A stretch of DNA of 9,869 nt from Hydrogenophaga sp. (GTDB lineage Bacteria; Pseudomonadota; Gammaproteobacteria; Burkholderiales; Burkholderiaceae_C): contig JAIFNE010000197.1 in NCBI GenBank assembly GCA_020047875.1, positions 1 to 9,869 of the forward strand, read 5' to 3'. Below the pieces are notes generated by a model that was not told where the DNA came from, did not search any database, and saw only the letters and a program-made list of their open reading frames with translations. Shown piece after piece: positions 6,739 to 9,869 of this stretch (the stretch's first letter is position 1; each line of letters begins with the position of its first letter). The translations under genes and the position numbers were made by a program.

Positions 6739-6868
6739 AAGGCAAGACTTCAAAGGGTCGGATCAATAGCCATGAGGTTTGCAAGGGAATTCGGAGGGCG
6801 GCGGAGAAAAACGAGGCGCAGTCCGGATTCGCTTGCAGCCGGCCGGCAGCAGTGAACCGCCCCAGGAA

Positions 6869-7679
6869 TCAATAAGTGAACACGCCGCGCCCACTCTTGC
6901 GGCCCAGCCAGCCGGCGGCCACCATTTCCTTCAGCAGCGGCGCCGGGCGGTACTTGCTGTCGTTGAATTCGGCCATGTAGACGTTCATCACCGCGAGGCA
7001 CACGTCCAGCCCGATCATGTCGGCCAGGGCCAGCGGGCCGATGGGCTGGTTGGTGCCGAGTTTCATGCCGGCGTCGATGTCTTCTCATGGGCACCAGGAT
7101 GCGGTTGACCACGAAGCCGGGTGCGTTTTTCACCGTGATCGGTGTCTTGCCCAGGCGCTCGGCCAGTGCCTTCACCGCATCGTGCGTGGCGTCGCTGGTC
7201 TGCAGGCCGCGAATGATTTCCACCAGCGCCATCATGGGCACGGGGTTGAAGAAATGCATGCCCACAAAGCGGTCGGCGCGCTGGGTGGCGGCGGCCAGCT
7301 TGGTGATGCTGATCGAGCTGGTGTTGGTGGCGACGATCACATCAGCCGGCAGCAGCCCGTCGAGCTGCTGCAGGATCTTGATCTTGAGGGCTTCGTTTTC
7401 GGTGGCGGCCTCGATCACGAGTTGCGCGCCCTTCAGGTCTTCAAACTGGGTGCTGCCGTGGATGCGCGACAAGGTCTGGGCCTTGTCGGCGGCCGTGATT
7501 TTCTCTTTCTTGATCAGCCGGTCCAGACTGCTGGCGATGGTGGCCAGACCTTTGTCGATCGCGGCCTGCTGGATGTCGACCAGCACCACGCGGATGCCGT
7601 TGCTGGCGCAGGCCTGGGCGATGCCGTTGCCCATGGTGCCGGAGCCAATGATGCCGACGGTTTCGATGGAATTGCTCAT
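6869..7679 (-). pseudogene. 3-hydroxybutyryl-CoA dehydrogenase, frameshifted
   Basis: An NAD-dependent 3-hydroxyacyl-CoA dehydrogenase of the short PaaH/FadB2/Hbd type, which oxidises (S)-3-hydroxybutyryl-CoA to acetoacetyl-CoA in the cytoplasm. From ATG 7679 (AGGAG about 10 bases upstream) the Rossmann domain is intact: GSGTMG at residues 12-17 and, by family spacing, catalytic S121, H142 (MHFFNP), E154 and N192. After NRILVPM (Met198, 7086-7088) the frame breaks; the family sequence resumes one base later in another frame (E at 7084), giving EDIDAGMKLG, PIGPLALADMIGLD and a normal C terminus GRGVFTY with TGA at 6869-6871. The usual segment between PM and EDID (about 15 residues beginning INEA) is absent, so about 44 bp appear deleted. 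198 + 15 + 71 gives 284, the normal family length. As read, the product would have a foreign C-terminal tail ending near 6750 and lack the helical dimerisation domain. A sequencing or assembly error is the main alternative. Confidence 0.85.
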
Positions 7680-7924
7680 GTGGAAATTGCTCCTGAAAAG
7701 TTTGAAAAAAACGGGGATTTCGGGGCTGCGCCACGCAGCTCGGCGCAGTCGCCCAAGCGTCGGTTCTAGATTGCTGTGCCTACCGCGCGCCACAGACGCT
7801 GTGCTAACTTGAACGCCAATTGTCCCGCACTGCCCGAGGCGCCATTGCCGGGGGTGCCGTGCGGGTTGTGGCAACCCTTGCCGCTGTGTGGCTGGGGGTG
7901 CCGATGGCTTTGAGGAAAGTGTGT
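7680..7924. other. Divergent intergenic region
   Basis: 245 bp between the dehydrogenase start (minus) and the oxidoreductase start (plus). It should hold both promoters, but no convincing -35/-10 pair was found. It contains a small inverted repeat GCTGCG-CCA-CGCAGC (7725-7739) and an A7 run (7705-7711), both in the leader of the dehydrogenase. A ribosome site AGGAAA (7913-7918) sits 6 bases before the oxidoreductase ATG. Confidence 0.4.
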
Positions 7925-9865
7925 ATGTACGATTTCATCATCGTGGGCGGCGGCTCGGCGGGCAGCGTGCTGGCGGGGCGCCTGAGCGAAGACCCGGCCA
8001 TTCGCGTGGCGCTGCTGGAAGCGGGCCCGGCCGACCGCAGCGTGTTGATCCACTGCCCGGCCGGTCTGGCGGTGATGGCCAAGTACGAGCTGAATGGCTG
8101 GGGCTACAGCACCGTGCCGCAGCCCGGTCTGAATGGCCGCCGGGGCTACCAGCCGCGCGGCAAGGTGCTGGGCGGCTCCAGCTCGATCAACGCCATGATT
8201 TACGCGCGCGGCGTGGCCTGGGACTACGACCAGTGGGCCGCGCGGGGCAACTCGGGCTGGTCCTGGTCCGATGTGTTGCCGTACTTCAAACGTTCCGAGG
8301 ACAACGAACGCGGTGCCGATGCGCTGCACGGCCAGGGTGGCCCGCTGCATGTGATGGACCTGCGCAGCCCCAACCCGTTTTTGTCTTCCTACATCGAAGC
8401 CGGCAAGCAGGCTGGCTACAAATACAACCCCGACTTCAACGGCCCCGAGCAGGAGGGCGTGGGCGTGTACCAGGTGACGCACAAAAACGGCGAGCGCTGG
8501 AGCGCGGCCAAGGGCTACCTCACACCGCACCTGGGGCGCCCGAATCTCACCGTGATCACCCAGGCACTCACCACCCGGGTGCTGACCGAGCGGGTTGACG
8601 GCCAGCTGCGCGCCACCGGCGTGGCGTATCGCGGCGATGGCGGGCGTGGGGCTGAGCAAACGCTGTCGCTGCGGCCGGGCGGCGAGGTGCTGCTGAGCGG
8701 CGGCGCGTTTGGCTCGCCGCAGTTGCTCATGCTCTCGGGCATCGGGCCGGCCGAACACCTGAAGCAGCACGGTATTGCGGTGGTGCACGACCTGCCTGGC
8801 GTGGGCGAGAACCTGCACGATCACCCCGATGTGGTGATGGTGGTCAACGCGCCCAAGGTGACCGATCTGTTTGGTTTGTCCCTCCAGGGGGTGGTCAGCA
8901 TGTTGCGTGGCATTTTTGAGTGGCGACGCGCCCGCAGCGGCCCGCTCACCACCAATTTCGCCGAGGCCGGTGGCTTCATCAAGAGTTCGCCGGACCAGGC
9001 CATCCCCGACCTGCAGTGGCACTTCGTGGTGGGCAAGCTGGTGGATCACGGGCGCAAGACCGTGCTGGGCCACGGCTACTCTTGCCATGTCTGCCTGCTG
9101 CGCCCCAAAAGCCGTGGCAGCTTGCGCCTGGCCAGCGCCGACCCGCAGACCATGCCGCTGATCGACCCGGCCTTCTTCCAAGACCCGGACGACATGGCGC
9201 GCATGGTGCGCGGCTTCAAGCTCACCCGCCGTGTGCTGCAGCAGACCGCGCTCACGCGCCACGGTGGCTTTGAGTCCCGGGCATCGGCCGCGGCCAAGAC
9301 CGATGCGCAGATCGAGCAATTCATTCGCAACCACGCCGACACCATCTACCACCCGGTGGGCACCTGCCGCATGGGCAGCGATGCGCTGGCCGTGGTGGAT
9401 GCGGCGCTGCGGGTGCACGGCGTGGGCCAGCTGCGGGTGGTCGATGCCTCGGTCATGCCGCAGGTGGTGGGTGGCAACACCAACGCGCCGGTGGTCATGA
9501 TGGCCGAGAAGGCGGTCGATATGATTCGCGGTGCTCGTGAAACGCACGCCACAGGAGACCACCGCATGATTCTTGAACACGCCGACATTCGCATCGATCC
9601 GTCGAAAGCCACCGCCTTTGAAGAAGCCATCACGCGGGGCGCGAGCACCGTGATTGCTTACGCGAAGGGCTTTCAGGGCTACAAGGTCAACCGCAGCATC
9701 GAGAGCCCGGGCCGTTACCTGCTCATGATTTATTGGGACACGCTGGAAGACCACACGGTGGGTTTCCGCGAGTCGCCGGCGTTTGCCGAATGGCGCGCCA
9801 TCGTCGGCCCATTTTTCGTCCAGCCGCCCGTGGTGGAGCACCTGGAGCTGGTCAGCAAGAGCTGA
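7925..9865 (+). CDS. GMC-family FAD oxidoreductase fused to an ABM-like domain
   Basis: 646 residues. Residues 1-540 are a complete glucose-methanol-choline oxidoreductase (choline/alkanol dehydrogenase type), expected to oxidise an alcohol to an aldehyde with bound FAD. Visible are the dinucleotide fold (GGGSAG, 8-13, with LLEAG at 30-34), GMC signature 1 (GKVLGGSSSIN, 79-89), signature 2 (about 260-274, ending LSGIG), and the catalytic pair H476 (YHPVGTCRMG) and N520 (GGNTNAP). There is no signal peptide, so it is probably cytoplasmic. Residues 548-646 match the antibiotic biosynthesis monooxygenase (dimeric alpha/beta barrel) fold, with the run-on ETLEDHTVGFR-like motif seen here as DTLEDHTVGFRES; such proteins are normally free-standing and about 100 residues long. 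ATG 7925 is preferred over the upstream start at 7820 because AGGAAA lies 6 bases before it and the flavin-binding strand begins at once (MYDFIIVGGG). The joint (541-547) is very short; see the internal start. The natural substrate cannot be told. Confidence 0.88.
   Translation: MYDFIIVGGGSAGSVLAGRLSEDPAIRVALLEAGPADRSVLIHCPAGLAVMAKYELNGWGYSTVPQPGLNGRRGYQPRGKVLGGSSSINAMIYARGVAWDYDQWAARGNSGWSWSDVLPYFKRSEDNERGADALHGQGGPLHVMDLRSPNPFLSSYIEAGKQAGYKYNPDFNGPEQEGVGVYQVTHKNGERWSAAKGYLTPHLGRPNLTVITQALTTRVLTERVDGQLRATGVAYRGDGGRGAEQTLSLRPGGEVLLSGGAFGSPQLLMLSGIGPAEHLKQHGIAVVHDLPGVGENLHDHPDVVMVVNAPKVTDLFGLSLQGVVSMLRGIFEWRRARSGPLTTNFAEAGGFIKSSPDQAIPDLQWHFVVGKLVDHGRKTVLGHGYSCHVCLLRPKSRGSLRLASADPQTMPLIDPAFFQDPDDMARMVRGFKLTRRVLQQTALTRHGGFESRASAAAKTDAQIEQFIRNHADTIYHPVGTCRMGSDALAVVDAALRVHGVGQLRVVDASVMPQVVGGNTNAPVVMMAEKAVDMIRGARETHATGDHRMILEHADIRIDPSKATAFEEAITRGASTVIAYAKGFQGYKVNRSIESPGRYLLMIYWDTLEDHTVGFRESPAFAEWRAIVGPFFVQPPVVEHLELVSKS
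9553..9568 (+). promoter_or_regulatory. Internal Shine-Dalgarno and ATG at the fusion joint
   Basis: AGGAGA (9553-9558) precedes an in-frame ATG (9566-9568) by 7 bases, exactly where the ABM-like domain begins. It is the best-spaced ribosome site in this part of the window and predicts a separate 99-residue product (9566-9865). The base after the ATG makes ATGA, so a TGA in the next frame (9567-9569) overlaps the start, and a TGA in the third frame lies at 9538-9540. Both look like traces of a former two-gene arrangement. Confidence 0.65.
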
Positions 9866-9869
9866 TCGC

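Larger units (their letters stand above)
6478..6868. other. Intergenic region, leader of the zinc-ribbon operon
   Basis: These 391 bp separate the zinc-ribbon operon from the broken dehydrogenase gene, both on the minus strand. I see no credible gene: the open frame running upstream from the operon has no protein-like character. A locally A/T-richer patch (about 6560-6660) could hold the operon promoter, and a TTGAGA-like box can be read there on the minus strand, but without a convincing -10 partner. The region also contains the short repeat-like element at 6715-6738 and a 10-base palindrome GCCGGCCGGC (6838-6847). No clear intrinsic terminator for the dehydrogenase was found; a T5 run on the minus strand near 6807-6811 lacks a good stem. 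Confidence 0.5.

Noticed and set aside
6478..6753. N-terminal extension of the triple-zinc-ribbon protein by 92 codons
   Set aside because: The extra residues look like translated non-coding DNA and include the repeat-like element region, while ATG 6477 has a ribosome site and starts at the first ribbon.
7820..7924. 35-codon N-terminal extension of the GMC oxidoreductase
   Set aside because: GMC proteins of this type begin a few residues before the GGGSAG motif, and AGGAAA is correctly placed for ATG 7925. The extension is not a convincing signal peptide.
7766..9841. 691-codon open frame on the minus strand opposite the GMC oxidoreductase
   Set aside because: Its translation is His/Arg/Ala-rich with no recognisable motif, and it mirrors a strongly supported gene. 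Long antisense frames are expected opposite genes with high third-position G+C.
1..9869. CRISPR arrays, tRNA or rRNA genes, insertion sequences
   Set aside because: No spaced direct repeats, no cloverleaf or rRNA-like sequence, and no transposase-like reading frame or terminal inverted repeats were found.

Overview
The window looks like a chromosomal segment of a betaproteobacterium, most likely Burkholderiales/Comamonadaceae. This is inferred from the G+C-rich, G/C-ending codons of the two metabolic genes, the style of the 3-hydroxyacyl-CoA dehydrogenase and GMC oxidoreductase, and a short intergenic element (6715-6738) of a type I recall as common in that group. No database search was possible, so the taxonomic call is tentative.

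Left two thirds (1-6477, minus strand): a compact run of co-directional genes, read right to left. In order they encode a single-pass membrane protein with three zinc ribbons and long Pro/Ala-rich linkers (5335-6477), a glycine-zipper lipoprotein (4639-5325), a polytopic membrane protein with a C-terminal zinc ribbon (3404-4558), a single-pass protein with an N-terminal zinc ribbon and a large presumed periplasmic part (2109-3338), a larger polytopic protein with a C-terminal zinc ribbon (204-2078), and probably a sixth gene leaving the window (1 to about 198). Gaps are 9, 80, 65 and 30 bp, so this is probably one operon. Four of the five complete products combine membrane segments with CxxC-x10-CxxC zinc ribbons predicted to lie in the cytoplasm. 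I recognise no named system here. The simplest reading is a cell-envelope complex whose cytoplasmic zinc ribbons mediate assembly or partner binding. This is the strongest candidate for something undescribed.

Middle (6478-6868): 391 bp without a supportable gene, holding the leader of the operon and the short repeat-like element.

Right third (6869-9865): a 3-hydroxybutyryl-CoA dehydrogenase gene on the minus strand is broken by a frameshift that also removes about 15 codons. Divergent from it is a 646-residue GMC-family FAD oxidoreductase, fused in frame to a C-terminal antibiotic-biosynthesis-monooxygenase-like domain. The fusion joint still carries a well-placed Shine-Dalgarno sequence and ATG, and both other forward frames stop next to it, so the fusion looks recent, or is an assembly or sequencing artefact, and the C-terminal domain may also be made separately. 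These genes suggest acyl-CoA and alcohol oxidation and appear unrelated to the zinc-ribbon operon.
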